A stretch of 33,458 nt of DNA. Source: JABJOR01 sp965603075. Lineage in GTDB: Bacteria; Pseudomonadota; Alphaproteobacteria; Rhodospirillales; Casp-alpha2. The first letter of the stretch is position 1. Each line of letters begins with the position of its first letter. Both the position numbers and the translations under genes were made by a program. Positions 15,215 through 23,549 of the stretch are shown here, piece after piece. Where the stretch lies: positions 1 through 33,458 of the forward strand of contig CBFDBO010000032.1 of NCBI GenBank assembly GCA_965603075.1. Direction: 5' to 3'. Below the pieces are notes generated by a model that ran no database searches, had not been told where the DNA came from, and saw nothing but the letters and a program-made list of their open reading frames with translations.

Positions 15215-18022
15215 GATGATTTGCTGACAGAGTTTCTAACAGAAACCTCAGAAAGCCTTGCTGTAATTGACGTGGAGCTGGTCAGGTTTGAGCAAGATCC
15301 AAATGATTCAGGGATTTTGGGAAACATTTTCCGCTTGGTACACACAATTAAAGGTACATGTGGGTTTCTAGGCCTTCCGCGCCTTGAAGCTGTTGCTCAC
15401 GCAGGTGAAAATATTCTCGGTAAATTCCGTGATGGTGTTTTAGAAGTCACACCCGAAGCAGTTACCCTCATTTTGCAATGTATTGATGCTATTCGTGACC
15501 TGCTTGCCCAATTGGAAGAAAGCGGTGAAGAGCCCGAAGGCGATGATCAAGCTCTGATTGATGTCCTTAATCTGATGGCTGATGGCAAAACGCCCTCAAG
15601 CGCACCTGCTGAAGCAGCACCTGCGCCAGCCGCCGATGCAGACTCTGCTGGAGGGATGGCTGTTAATGAATTTGGTGCGCCTGTTGCGGCAGAATTACTT
15701 GAAGAATATGCCACCGCTAGCGCTGATGTTGGTGGTTCTTCTCCCCCTGTAAATGAATTTGGCGCACCCGTTGCCGCCGATTTGTTGGCAGAAGTTGCGG
15801 AAGCAGAAGCCGATGGATTTACGGCGGCTTCTGATGCGAAAATGGCCGGCGGTCCTCCGAAAGAGGCTGAAGCGCCAGCACCAGCACCTGCTGCACCCGT
15901 TAAAGCTTCTCCACCTGTCCCTGCTGCGAAGAAAGCTGCAGCACCTGCTCCTACAGAAGAAATTAAGAAAGAAAGCAGTGTTGCTGCGTCCAGTATTCGT
16001 GTTCATGTGGATGTGCTTGAAGACCTTATGACATTGGTAAGCGAATTGGTTCTGACACGTAACCAACTCCTGCAAATGGTTCGTGGACATGACGACAGTG
16101 AATTTACAGTACCCCTACAACGACTAAGCCACATTACCTCTGATTTGCAGGAAGGTGTCATGAAGACCCGTATGCAACCAATCGGTAATGCATGGGCAAA
16201 ATTGCCTCGTATTGTTCGTGACCTTGCTGTTGAACAAGGTAAGAAGATTGAATTGGTTATGGTTGGTGCTGAGACAGAACTTGATCGTCAAGTTCTTGAA
16301 CTCATCAAAGATCCGCTTACTCATATGGTGCGTAACTCAGCCGATCACGGTATGGAAATGCCTGCTGATCGTACAGAAATTGACAAGCCTGAAACCGGAT
16401 CAATTACACTGAAAGCTTTCCATGAAGGCGGCCATATTATCATTCAAATTATTGATGATGGTCGTGGTTTGAATATGGATCGCATCAAAAGTAAAATTAT
16501 TGAGAACGGTCTGACCACTGAATCTGAACTTGAAAACCTAACAGAAACACAGATTCAGCAGTATATCTTTAAGGCTGGTTTCTCCACAGCAGAAAAAGTT
16601 ACCAATATTTCTGGCCGTGGCGTGGGTATGGATGTGGTTCGTACAAATATCGAACGCATTGGTGGTACCTGTGAATTGAAATCAACCGAAGGCAAAGGTA
16701 CGGTTGTTACCATTAAGATTCCACTGACACTTGCTATTGTTTCGGCGCTTATTGTCGCATGTGGTTCAGAAAGATTTGCTATTCCTCAACTCAGTGTTCT
16801 GGAATTGGTTCGTGCTTCTTTCAACACAGAGCATGCCATTGAAATGATCAATGACTCTCCTGTCTTGCGATTGCGCAATAGACTATTACCGCTTATCAAG
16901 CTTAATACTCTTCTAAAACTTGATGAAAACGAAAATGACGTTAATGATGGCATGTTCATTGTTGTTACCCAAGTGGGTAACCAGACTTTCGGTATTATCG
17001 TTGACAAAGTATTTGATACAGAAGAAATCGTGGTTAAACCCGTCGCACCTGTACAGCGAAATATTGCTGTTTATTCCGGTAACACCATTCTAGGTGATGG
17101 CAGTGTTATTATGATCCTTGATCCTAACGGTATAGCTTCTCACACCGGTGATATTAGTAATGATGAGAACGCCGTTGATTCAGCTGCGTCAACAATTAAT
17201 GATCAAACGACATCGCTCCTTGTATTCCGTGCGGGAGGCCCAGAACTTAAAGCTGTTCCTTTGGCCCTTGTTGCCCGACTTGAAGAAGTTGATTTGGCTG
17301 CAATTGAGAAAGCACAAGGCGTTTCTGTGGTTCAATATCGTGACCACATCATGCCCCTGATCCCCTTCTACTCAGGTTTTGAATTCGGTGATGAAGGACG
17401 TCAACCTGTTCTGGTCTTTACAGACCGGGAACGCTCTATGGGATTGGTTGTCGATGAGATCGTTGATATCGTCGAAGAAGAATTAACGATCGAATTAGTA
17501 TCTGAATCAGAAGGGGTGCTTGGTACCGCTAATGTAGCTGGAAAAGCAACGGATATTATTGATTCAAGCCATTACTTGATAAAAGCTTATCCTGATTGGT
17601 TTGGTGGCTCAGAGGATACAACATCTGGAGCTGAAAACCGTAGTGTTTTATTGGTAGATGACAGCCAATTCTTCCGTAACCTGCTGGCGCCGTTGCTTTC
17701 TGTTGCGGGTTGGAATGTACGGGCGGTAGAAAGTGCTGAAGAAGCTCTGTCGCTGCGCGATAAAGGCATGGAATTTGATGTTATCGTCAGTGATATCGAA
17801 ATGCCGGGTATGAATGGCTTTGAATTTGCTGAAACTGTTCGTAGCAGCGGTTCTTGGACGAAAACACCTTTGGTAGCGCTTTCCGTGAGTGCAACTGAGG
17901 AAGATTTCACAAAAGGACGTGATGCTGGATTTGATGATTATTTAGCAAAACACGACAGAGATGCTTTGGTTAATACTTTAGCGAACACAATCACTGTAGC
18001 CGCAAATAATGCAGATAAATAA
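15212..18022 (+). CDS. cheA: Hybrid chemotaxis histidine kinase CheA with two CheW-like domains and a receiver
   Basis: CheA autophosphorylates in receptor arrays and passes phosphate to CheY and CheB. The 936-residue protein has, in order: a phosphotransfer domain (1-105, His44 in RLVHTIKGTCGFLG); an Ala/Pro/Glu-rich linker (about 125-255) carrying VNEFGAPVAA twice, at 151 and 180; a dimerisation domain from about 260 (RVHVDVLEDLMTLVSELV); a kinase ATPase domain (N-box HMVRNSADHG near 371, GRGVGMDVV near 469); a CheW-like domain (about 510-640); a second CheW-like domain (about 665-795); and a receiver (about 809-930, with the DD pair in LLVDDSQF and the likely phospho-Asp861 in VSDIEMPG). 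No canonical P2 domain is recognisable. Most flagellar CheA proteins have one CheW-like domain, no receiver and a separate cheW gene. None is seen here, so this kinase may supply its own coupling domain. Confidence 0.93.
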   Translation: MDDLLTEFLTETSESLAVIDVELVRFEQDPNDSGILGNIFRLVHTIKGTCGFLGLPRLEAVAHAGENILGKFRDGVLEVTPEAVTLILQCIDAIRDLLAQLEESGEEPEGDDQALIDVLNLMADGKTPSSAPAEAAPAPAADADSAGGMAVNEFGAPVAAELLEEYATASADVGGSSPPVNEFGAPVAADLLAEVAEAEADGFTAASDAKMAGGPPKEAEAPAPAPAAPVKASPPVPAAKKAAAPAPTEEIKKESSVAASSIRVHVDVLEDLMTLVSELVLTRNQLLQMVRGHDDSEFTVPLQRLSHITSDLQEGVMKTRMQPIGNAWAKLPRIVRDLAVEQGKKIELVMVGAETELDRQVLELIKDPLTHMVRNSADHGMEMPADRTEIDKPETGSITLKAFHEGGHIIIQIIDDGRGLNMDRIKSKIIENGLTTESELENLTETQIQQYIFKAGFSTAEKVTNISGRGVGMDVVRTNIERIGGTCELKSTEGKGTVVTIKIPLTLAIVSALIVACGSERFAIPQLSVLELVRASFNTEHAIEMINDSPVLRLRNRLLPLIKLNTLLKLDENENDVNDGMFIVVTQVGNQTFGIIVDKVFDTEEIVVKPVAPVQRNIAVYSGNTILGDGSVIMILDPNGIASHTGDISNDENAVDSAASTINDQTTSLLVFRAGGPELKAVPLALVARLEEVDLAAIEKAQGVSVVQYRDHIMPLIPFYSGFEFGDEGRQPVLVFTDRERSMGLVVDEIVDIVEEELTIELVSESEGVLGTANVAGKATDIIDSSHYLIKAYPDWFGGSEDTTSGAENRSVLLVDDSQFFRNLLAPLLSVAGWNVRAVESAEEALSLRDKGMEFDVIVSDIEMPGMNGFEFAETVRSSGSWTKTPLVALSVSATEEDFTKGRDAGFDDYLAKHDRDALVNTLANTITVAANNADK

Positions 18023-18130
18023 TAAATCTGTAATATCTATTTTCATCGTTGTGTTAGAGACTAACGGTTGATAGATTGCGTATAGTACATATGATTATAC
18101 TACATTTTATATGAAGGATCGAGAACTGCG

Positions 18131-18496
18131 ATGAAATCCTGCCTTATTGTCGATGATTCAAAAGTAATTAGAATGGTTGCTCGGAAAATTCTACAGGAAC
18201 TTTCTTTTGAAACGGTGGAAGCTGCTGATGGACAGGAAGCTGTTGATCAGTGTACTGCCAAAATGCCTGATGCAATCCTGCTCGATTGGAACATGCCTGT
18301 GAAAAGCGGCATTGAATTCTTAAGAGAGCTTCGGGTCATGCCCGGTGGCGATGCCCCTATCGTTGTTTTCTGCACAACAGAGAACGATATAGTGCATATT
18401 CAAGAAGCGATCGAAGCTGGCGCGAATGAATATATTATGAAACCGTTCGATAGCGAAATTATTCAAGCGAAATTCATTCAAGTTGGACTTCTTTAA
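18131..18496 (+). CDS. cheY: Chemotaxis response regulator CheY
   Basis: This single-domain receiver of 121 residues has the acidic pair D8-D9, phospho-Asp52 (LLDWNMP), the switch Thr at 82/83 (FCTTEND) and Lys104 (MKPFD), so it should be phosphorylated normally. By position between cheA and cheB it is the output protein that binds the flagellar switch (FliM/FliN). AAGGA lies about 12 bases upstream of the ATG, a slightly long spacing. A 108-base AT-rich gap separates it from cheA, leaving room for a separate promoter. Confidence 0.9.
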   Translation: MKSCLIVDDSKVIRMVARKILQELSFETVEAADGQEAVDQCTAKMPDAILLDWNMPVKSGIEFLRELRVMPGGDAPIVVFCTTENDIVHIQEAIEAGANEYIMKPFDSEIIQAKFIQVGLL

Positions 18497-18550
18497 CTCA
18501 GCACATCGTAATATGAGTTATATGCGAACCTGATTGCAGGAAGGAAAGTA

Positions 18551-19753
18551 ATGGCTTTAGCCAGTCAAAACACCGTTGACCCAATTAAGGTCATGTTGGT
18601 TGATGATTCGGCTATTATTAGGGGCCTCTATCGCCGTATGTTGGGCGATTGTAAAGAAGTAGAGATTGTAGCAGATGCTGGAAATGGCGAACAGGCAATC
18701 AGACGACTGAAAGAAACACCCTCTGTAGAAGTTATTATTCTTGATATTGAAATGCCGATTATGGATGGTCTGACAGCCATTCCGCATTTATTAGAAGCAA
18801 AGCCGGGTGTGATGATATTGATGTCATCTACATTAACGGCTCAAAATGCTGAATACAGCATGCGCGCCTTGCAATCTGGTGCGGCAGATTATTTGCAAAA
18901 ACCAACAACCAATATCGCATTATCATCTGGTACAGACTTCCGTACTGATTTATTGATGAAAATAAATGCTCTTGGGGAAGCTTTACGTCGCAATACTATA
19001 CGCTTACGTGGGGCGACAGCGGCTCGGCCTACTTTGGGCACTGTAGAGCCAAGACCTCAACCAATTACACCGAGACCAAGCGCGCCAACAGCGCCTGCAT
19101 CAATACCCGACAATAAACCTCTCGCTTGGAATCTTAAATCTTCCTCGAAGGTTTCGTTTCGTAAATCAGGTACTATCAAGCCTAGGATTATCGTTATTGG
19201 CAGCTCAACGGGGGGGCCGGAGGCGTTGAGAGACGTATTTGCAAGTCTTTCAGGAAACTTAGGTGTCCCTATTGTTATCACCCAACATATGCCGCCAACC
19301 TTCACAACCCTCTTGGCTGCGCGTTTAAAAGAAAGCGGAGCGTGGGATTGTCGTGAGGGCATACACGGCGAAGAACTGAAGCCAGGGCTGGCATTAGTTG
19401 CGCCAGGTGGCAAACATATGCTGGTCAAAAAGCTAAATAACAAATACCTTATTGAGATCAATGAAGATCCCCCGGAAAATTATTGTCGTCCGGCTGTTGA
19501 TCCATTGTTTAGAAGTGTCAGCCAAGCCTTTGGAGGCGCTGTTCTAGCGGTAGTCCTCACCGGTATGGGCAATGATGGCACGAAAGGCGGGCAAGATATT
19601 ATTAATGCTGGGGGGACATTAATTGCTCAAGATGAAGAGACCAGCATAGTATGGGGAATGCCTGGTTCCGTGGCCAACGCAGGATTGTGTAGTATGCTTG
19701 TCTCTAAAAAAGACATGGCTGGATATATTAACAACTTTATTACAAGGTTTTAA
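18551..19753 (+). CDS. cheB: Chemotaxis protein-glutamate methylesterase CheB
   Basis: CheB removes methyl groups from (and deamidates) receptor glutamates for adaptation. The 400-residue protein has a receiver (1-130, phospho-Asp65 in ILDIEMPIMDG), a Pro/Arg-rich linker (about 155-205) longer than in enteric CheB, and a methylesterase domain with the expected triad Ser219 (GSSTGG), His246 (TQHMPP) and Asp342 (GMGNDGTKG). AGGAAGGAAAGTA precedes the ATG, a strong ribosome-binding site. It is followed two bases later by cheR, so both adaptation enzymes are made together. Confidence 0.96.
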   Translation: MALASQNTVDPIKVMLVDDSAIIRGLYRRMLGDCKEVEIVADAGNGEQAIRRLKETPSVEVIILDIEMPIMDGLTAIPHLLEAKPGVMILMSSTLTAQNAEYSMRALQSGAADYLQKPTTNIALSSGTDFRTDLLMKINALGEALRRNTIRLRGATAARPTLGTVEPRPQPITPRPSAPTAPASIPDNKPLAWNLKSSSKVSFRKSGTIKPRIIVIGSSTGGPEALRDVFASLSGNLGVPIVITQHMPPTFTTLLAARLKESGAWDCREGIHGEELKPGLALVAPGGKHMLVKKLNNKYLIEINEDPPENYCRPAVDPLFRSVSQAFGGAVLAVVLTGMGNDGTKGGQDIINAGGTLIAQDEETSIVWGMPGSVANAGLCSMLVSKKDMAGYINNFITRF

Positions 19754-19755
19754 AA

Positions 19756-20568
19756 ATGACTCCAGACGAATTTAATTATGTGAGCACACTGTTAAAAAAG
19801 CGATCTGGACTCGTTCTGTCCAGTGATAAAGCTTATTTGCTTGAAAGCAGGCTTATGCCTGTTGCTCGTGCTTATGAATTGGATTCCGTAGAAGCGCTTA
19901 TCAATAAAATGCGGATGACAAAAGAGGAAAAAATTATTACCAGTGTAACTGAGGCAATGACGACAAATGAGTCATTCTTCTTCCGCGATCAAAAGCCGTT
20001 CGATTTATTCCGCGATGAATTGTTACCATCAATGATGGAGAAACGGGGAGTACAAAAGAAAATAAAGATTTGGTCTGCTGCCGCTTCTAGTGGCCAGGAA
20101 TGTTATACACTTTCCATTATAATTAAAGAAGCCGCCGCAAAGATGGCTGGATGGAATACCAGTATTGTTGGTACAGATATCTCACACGATATTCTTCATA
20201 AAGCCCGCACCGGTATCTATTCACAGTTCGAAGTGCAACGGGGTATGCCAATTCAATTGCTGGTAAAATATTTTGATAAAGTTGATGATGCTTGGCAGAT
20301 CAAACAGGAAATTAAAGATTCAGTTACTTTTAAATATTTCAACCTTCTCGACAGCTTAAGTGCTCTAGGAACATTTGATATTGTTTTCTGTCGAAATGTT
20401 TTGATCTATTTTGACCCTGAAACAAAAACAAAGGTCTTGTCAGAGATTGCGAAGCTTATGCCTGCTGATGGATTGTTGATATTGGGTGGCGCTGAAACGG
20501 TCCTCGGTATATCTGATCGATTTACCCCTGTTAAAGGGCAACGCGGCGTCTATGCGAAAGTGCCTTGA
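19756..20568 (+). CDS. cheR: Chemotaxis protein methyltransferase CheR
   Basis: CheR uses S-adenosylmethionine to methylate receptor glutamates, opposing CheB. The 270-residue protein has the N-terminal helical domain, TTNESFFFRDQKPFDLF near residue 74, the SAM-binding IWSAAASSGQECYTLS near 108, GTDISHDIL near 140, and FCRNVLIYFDPETK near 213. AAGG sits within the end of cheB just before the ATG. It is the last gene of the chemotaxis run and is followed by a strong hairpin terminator. It has no C-terminal TPR or other extension. Confidence 0.95.
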   Translation: MTPDEFNYVSTLLKKRSGLVLSSDKAYLLESRLMPVARAYELDSVEALINKMRMTKEEKIITSVTEAMTTNESFFFRDQKPFDLFRDELLPSMMEKRGVQKKIKIWSAAASSGQECYTLSIIIKEAAAKMAGWNTSIVGTDISHDILHKARTGIYSQFEVQRGMPIQLLVKYFDKVDDAWQIKQEIKDSVTFKYFNLLDSLSALGTFDIVFCRNVLIYFDPETKTKVLSEIAKLMPADGLLILGGAETVLGISDRFTPVKGQRGVYAKVP

Positions 20569-20590
20569 TAAACATACCGCTAAATTGAAT

Positions 20591-20637
20591 TTACTAAAAA
20601 AGGCCTGTGATAATTATCAGCAGGCCTTTTTTAGTAA
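20591..20637. terminator. Bidirectional intrinsic terminator between cheR and ctrA
   Basis: A perfect 17-bp stem pairs 20591-20607 (TTACTAAAAAAGGCCTG) with 20621-20637. The stem carries T-runs on both strands, so it can end transcription of cheR and of the convergent ctrA. The loop is itself a perfect 12-base palindrome, TGATAATTATCA (20608-20619), so nearly the entire 47 bases are self-complementary. Confidence 0.93.
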
Positions 20638-20658
20638 ATAATCGGAGAAACCGGTCTA

Positions 20659-21366
20659 TTAAGCCTCGGCTTGAATAACCTCTTCAACTTCTTCTGGGTC
20701 TCTCAGAGCGTAACCACGCCCCCAGACCGTCTCAATATAGTTGTCGCCCTCGGTTGCCGTCGCAAGTTTCTTACGGAGTTTGCAGATGAAGACATCAATG
20801 ATCTTTAATTCAGGTTCATCCATGCCACCATAGAGGTGGTTGAGGAACATTTCTTTCGTCAATGTCGTTCCCTTGCGCAGGCTGAGCAACTCAAGAATGC
20901 CGTATTCTTTGCCTGTTAAATGGATGGGCTGTCCATGTGCATCAACAGTTTGAGCATCAATATTCACATTGATTTTACCCGTTTGGATGATGGATTGAGA
21001 ATGGCCTGCAGAACGACGAACAATGGCCTGTATTCGGGCGACCAATTCTTCTTTGTTGAACGGTTTCGTCAAATAGTCATCGGCACCAGATCCCAGTCCT
21101 TTGATTTTATTTTCTGATTCTGTAAGGCCTGAGAGAATAAGGACGGGGGTGCGAACTTTTGCATCACGGAGATGGCGAAGGACTTCAAAGCCATTCATAT
21201 CGGGCAACATAATATCCAGAATAATGATATCATATTCATAAAGCTTTCCGATTTCTAAGCCGTCCTCACCGAGATCGGTAGAATCGACAACCATCCCGTT
21301 CTTTCTTAGGATAATTTCGATACTAGCTTTGGTCGATTGATCGTCTTCAACGAGTAGGACCCGCAT
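20659..21366 (-). CDS. ctrA: Cell-cycle response regulator CtrA
   Basis: CtrA is the OmpR-family master regulator of alphaproteobacteria; outside Caulobacter it often mainly controls motility and chemotaxis. The 235-residue protein has a receiver with acidic residues E7-D8-D9 and phospho-Asp51 (ILDIMLPDMNG), Lys103-equivalent in LTKPF, and a winged-helix DNA-binding domain with the diagnostic LTGKEYGILELLSLRKGTTLTKEMFLNHLYGGMDEPE stretch (split as LTGKEYGILELLSLRKG and TTLTKEMFLNHLYGG) and WGRGYALRDP. I start it at ATG 21366-21364, preceded by GGAGGG seven bases upstream; a TTG further up lies inside that site. It is convergent with cheR and divergent from fliI. Phosphate would come from ChpT, also encoded here. 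Confidence 0.96.
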   Translation of the reverse strand: MRVLLVEDDQSTKASIEIILRKNGMVVDSTDLGEDGLEIGKLYEYDIIILDIMLPDMNGFEVLRHLRDAKVRTPVLILSGLTESENKIKGLGSGADDYLTKPFNKEELVARIQAIVRRSAGHSQSIIQTGKINVNIDAQTVDAHGQPIHLTGKEYGILELLSLRKGTTLTKEMFLNHLYGGMDEPELKIIDVFICKLRKKLATATEGDNYIETVWGRGYALRDPEEVEEVIQAEA

Positions 21367-21388
21367 GAATCGGCCCTCCAATATGGTT

Positions 21389-21404
21389 GTTAATAATTAT
21401 TAAC
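21389..21404. promoter_or_regulatory. 16-bp perfect palindrome upstream of ctrA (TTAA-N6-TTAA)
   Basis: GTTAATAATTATTAAC is self-complementary and contains TTAA-N6-TTAA. The Caulobacter CtrA consensus is TTAA-N7-TTAA, so this is one base short. It lies 23 bases upstream of the ctrA start codon, in the 5' untranslated region or promoter. Autoregulation is plausible but unproven. Confidence 0.45.
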
Positions 21405-21495
21405 CATAATTTCCAAAGAAGACTGAAGCAAGGGGTTTCAAAATTTCCGACAAGTGTTATTTATAAAACAGTGCTAAGGTATTCAAATAATTACC

Positions 21496-21528
21496 TTAAT
21501 GTTACTTAAAGATATTTTGGGTTATAAT
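21496..21528 (+). promoter_or_regulatory. Candidate CtrA-type site and -10 box for fliI
   Basis: A second TTAA-N6-TTAA pair (21496-21509) is followed 13 bases later by a perfect TATAAT (21523-21528), with no good -35 hexamer. CtrA-activated promoters commonly have the CtrA site in place of the -35 region, so this arrangement suggests that CtrA may activate fliI-fliJ. The spacing is one base shorter than the Caulobacter consensus. Confidence 0.4.
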
Positions 21529-21551
21529 GTTAAATATGGATTGGATTGTTG

Positions 21552-21582
21552 GATTCTTAAAAAGTATGAGAATCGATGATTC
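21552..21582. promoter_or_regulatory. Cluster of three GANTC methylation sites
   Basis: GATTC (21552), GAATC (21570) and GATTC (21578) fall within 31 bases just before fliI, and another GAATC (21367-21371) sits against the ctrA start codon. GANTC is the target of the alphaproteobacterial cell-cycle methylase CcrM. The dense grouping suggests methylation-sensitive control. Confidence 0.5.
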
Positions 21583-21610
21583 GCAAGCTCTCGAAAGGTT
21601 TGTTTGAAAC

Positions 21611-23059
21611 TTGAGTATTATCGGTAATTCAATCATCAATCAGATAACGAGACTGCCTGAATACAAGGTATATGGGCACGTCACCAAGATTATTGGGCTG
21701 CTCATTGAGATCGGTGGTGTTGAAGGCAGTTTCTCGGTTGGTGATCATTGTATAATACATGGACGGGGTAGCACCACAATCCTGTGCGAGGCAATCGGCT
21801 TCCGGGACGGGAAAGCCTTGGCAATGCCGTTTGGTGCTCTCGACGGTATCGGACTCGGCAACAAGGTTGAAATCAGTTCTACCAGTCCAGCAATTTACCC
21901 CGATGTCAGTTGGCTTGGTCGGGTGATCAATGCCCATGGTGAGCCTGTCGATGGCAAAGGCCCGTTGAGCAATGGTAACAAACCCTATTACATTCACGCA
22001 AAGCCACCTTCAGCTCACACCCGAAGTCGAGTAGGGGGGAAGCTGGATCTTGGGGTGCGTGCGCTCAATACCTTTATCACAGTGTGTGAGGGGCAACGTC
22101 TGGGGATCTTTGCGGGCTCGGGTGTTGGCAAATCAGTCTTGATGTCCATGATGGCACGCCATACAGAAGCCGAAGTCAGTGTCATTGGTCTGATTGGCGA
22201 ACGGGGACGCGAAGCCCGTGAATTTATTGAAGACGATCTTGGGGAAGAAGGCCTAGCGCGCAGCATTGTTGTTATCGCGACGTCAGATGAACCCCCCCTT
22301 GTACGACGACAAGCGGCTTATATGACCCTCAGTGTGGCTGAATACCTGCGTGATTGTGATAAAAAAGTTTTATGCCTTATGGACAGTGTTACCCGCTTTG
22401 CCATGGCGCAACGCGAAATTGGTTTATCGGCGGGTGAGCCTCCGGCGACAAAAGGATACACCCCATCGGTTTTCGCAGAATTGCCCAAATTATTAGAACG
22501 CGCCGGACCGGGTGTGGATGGCAAAGGTAATATTACGGGACTGTTTACGGTCCTTGTCGAAGGCGATGATCATAATGAACCCGTGGCCGATGCTGTGCGG
22601 GGGATTTTGGATGGTCACGTCGTCATGGAACGCTCTATTGCAGAGCGCGGGCGGTTTCCGGCAATTAATGTGACAAAAAGTATTTCGCGAACCATGCCAC
22701 GCTGTAATACCGATGAGCAAAATGCATTGGTGACAAGGGCGCGCCGTTTAATGGCGACCTATGAAGACATGGAAGAGCTAATCCGCTTGGGGGCCTATCG
22801 ACGGGGCAGCGACCGTGCCATTGACGAAGCCATCCATTACTATCCAATGATCGAGGCGTTTCTATCGCAAAGTATCGAGGATTCCACATCCTTGGATGAC
22901 TGTTATATCAAACTTGCTGCATTACTGGGGGCAACGCCAGAAGAGGCCCCTGTGATGACAGAGGGACAGCCTCAAGAGCAATCAACCCAAGAACAAGCTT
23001 CGTCAGAGCTTCCCGTGACAGAAACACCGATCATCGGTGATATCGGGCAACCTAATTAA
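21611..23059 (+). CDS. fliI: Flagellum-specific ATPase FliI
   Basis: FliI is the hexameric ATPase of the flagellar export apparatus and works with FliH and FliJ. The 482-residue protein has Walker A AGSGVGKS at 168-175 (Lys174), the ERGREAREF motif, Walker B VLCLMDSVTRFAMAQRE, and the GEPPATKGYTPSVFAELPKLLERAG stretch (split as GEPPATKGYTPSVFAE and LPKLLERAG) typical of flagellar rather than F-type ATPases. The start is TTG at 21611: an in-frame TGA at 21605 excludes anything earlier, and the product then aligns from the usual N-terminus (PEYKVYGHVTKI). AAAGG lies 12 bases upstream. The C-terminus has an extra Gln/Glu/Pro-rich tail of about 40 residues. It is followed by fliJ after 54 bases. 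Confidence 0.96.
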   Translation: MSIIGNSIINQITRLPEYKVYGHVTKIIGLLIEIGGVEGSFSVGDHCIIHGRGSTTILCEAIGFRDGKALAMPFGALDGIGLGNKVEISSTSPAIYPDVSWLGRVINAHGEPVDGKGPLSNGNKPYYIHAKPPSAHTRSRVGGKLDLGVRALNTFITVCEGQRLGIFAGSGVGKSVLMSMMARHTEAEVSVIGLIGERGREAREFIEDDLGEEGLARSIVVIATSDEPPLVRRQAAYMTLSVAEYLRDCDKKVLCLMDSVTRFAMAQREIGLSAGEPPATKGYTPSVFAELPKLLERAGPGVDGKGNITGLFTVLVEGDDHNEPVADAVRGILDGHVVMERSIAERGRFPAINVTKSISRTMPRCNTDEQNALVTRARRLMATYEDMEELIRLGAYRRGSDRAIDEAIHYYPMIEAFLSQSIEDSTSLDDCYIKLAALLGATPEEAPVMTEGQPQEQSTQEQASSELPVTETPIIGDIGQPN

Positions 23060-23113
23060 GAAGAATGTATCGGAATGCACGATTTGTTAAGACTTCAAGG
23101 GTATCCATAATAC

Positions 23114-23539
23114 ATGGCTAAAGACTTACAAAATTTGATTCAAATCCACGAATGGGAAGTGGATGAAAAACGCCGCAAATTGGGTGAATTGCTGCGTTTG
23201 CTCGATAACCTTGAAGCTCAGGCTCAGGCATTGGAAGAAGAACTCGTGCGCGAGCAACGTATCGCACAAGAATCACCGGATGAAGCGGGGGTTCTTTATG
23301 GTAACTACGCTGGCACGGTGATCGACCGCCGTGAACGTATTGCCCAATCCATTGCTCAAATGGAACACTCCATCGAACTTGCCCGCGAAGAATTACGCGA
23401 AGCCTATGTGGAACTCAAGAAATATGAGATCGCTCAGGAAAATCGCGAAAAACGCGCCTTGTTGGAACGCAACAAACGTGAACAAGCCGAACTCGACGAA
23501 GTCGGCCTGCAAAGCTATGTCCGCAAAAACGTAAGCTGA
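23114..23539 (+). CDS. fliJ: Flagellar export protein FliJ
   Basis: FliJ is the coiled-coil stalk of the export ATPase and also helps recycle chaperones. The 141-residue product is almost wholly charged and helical, with two long coiled-coil stretches (about 4-58 and 70-130) broken near the SPDEAGVLYGNYAG segment, as in the FliJ antiparallel hairpin. Length, composition and position after fliI make the call firm even though the sequence is poorly conserved in the family. The stop lies 10 bases from that of the convergent beta-lactamase-family gene. Confidence 0.88.
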   Translation: MAKDLQNLIQIHEWEVDEKRRKLGELLRLLDNLEAQAQALEEELVREQRIAQESPDEAGVLYGNYAGTVIDRRERIAQSIAQMEHSIELAREELREAYVELKKYEIAQENREKRALLERNKREQAELDEVGLQSYVRKNVS

Positions 23540-23549
23540 ACTTCTTATC

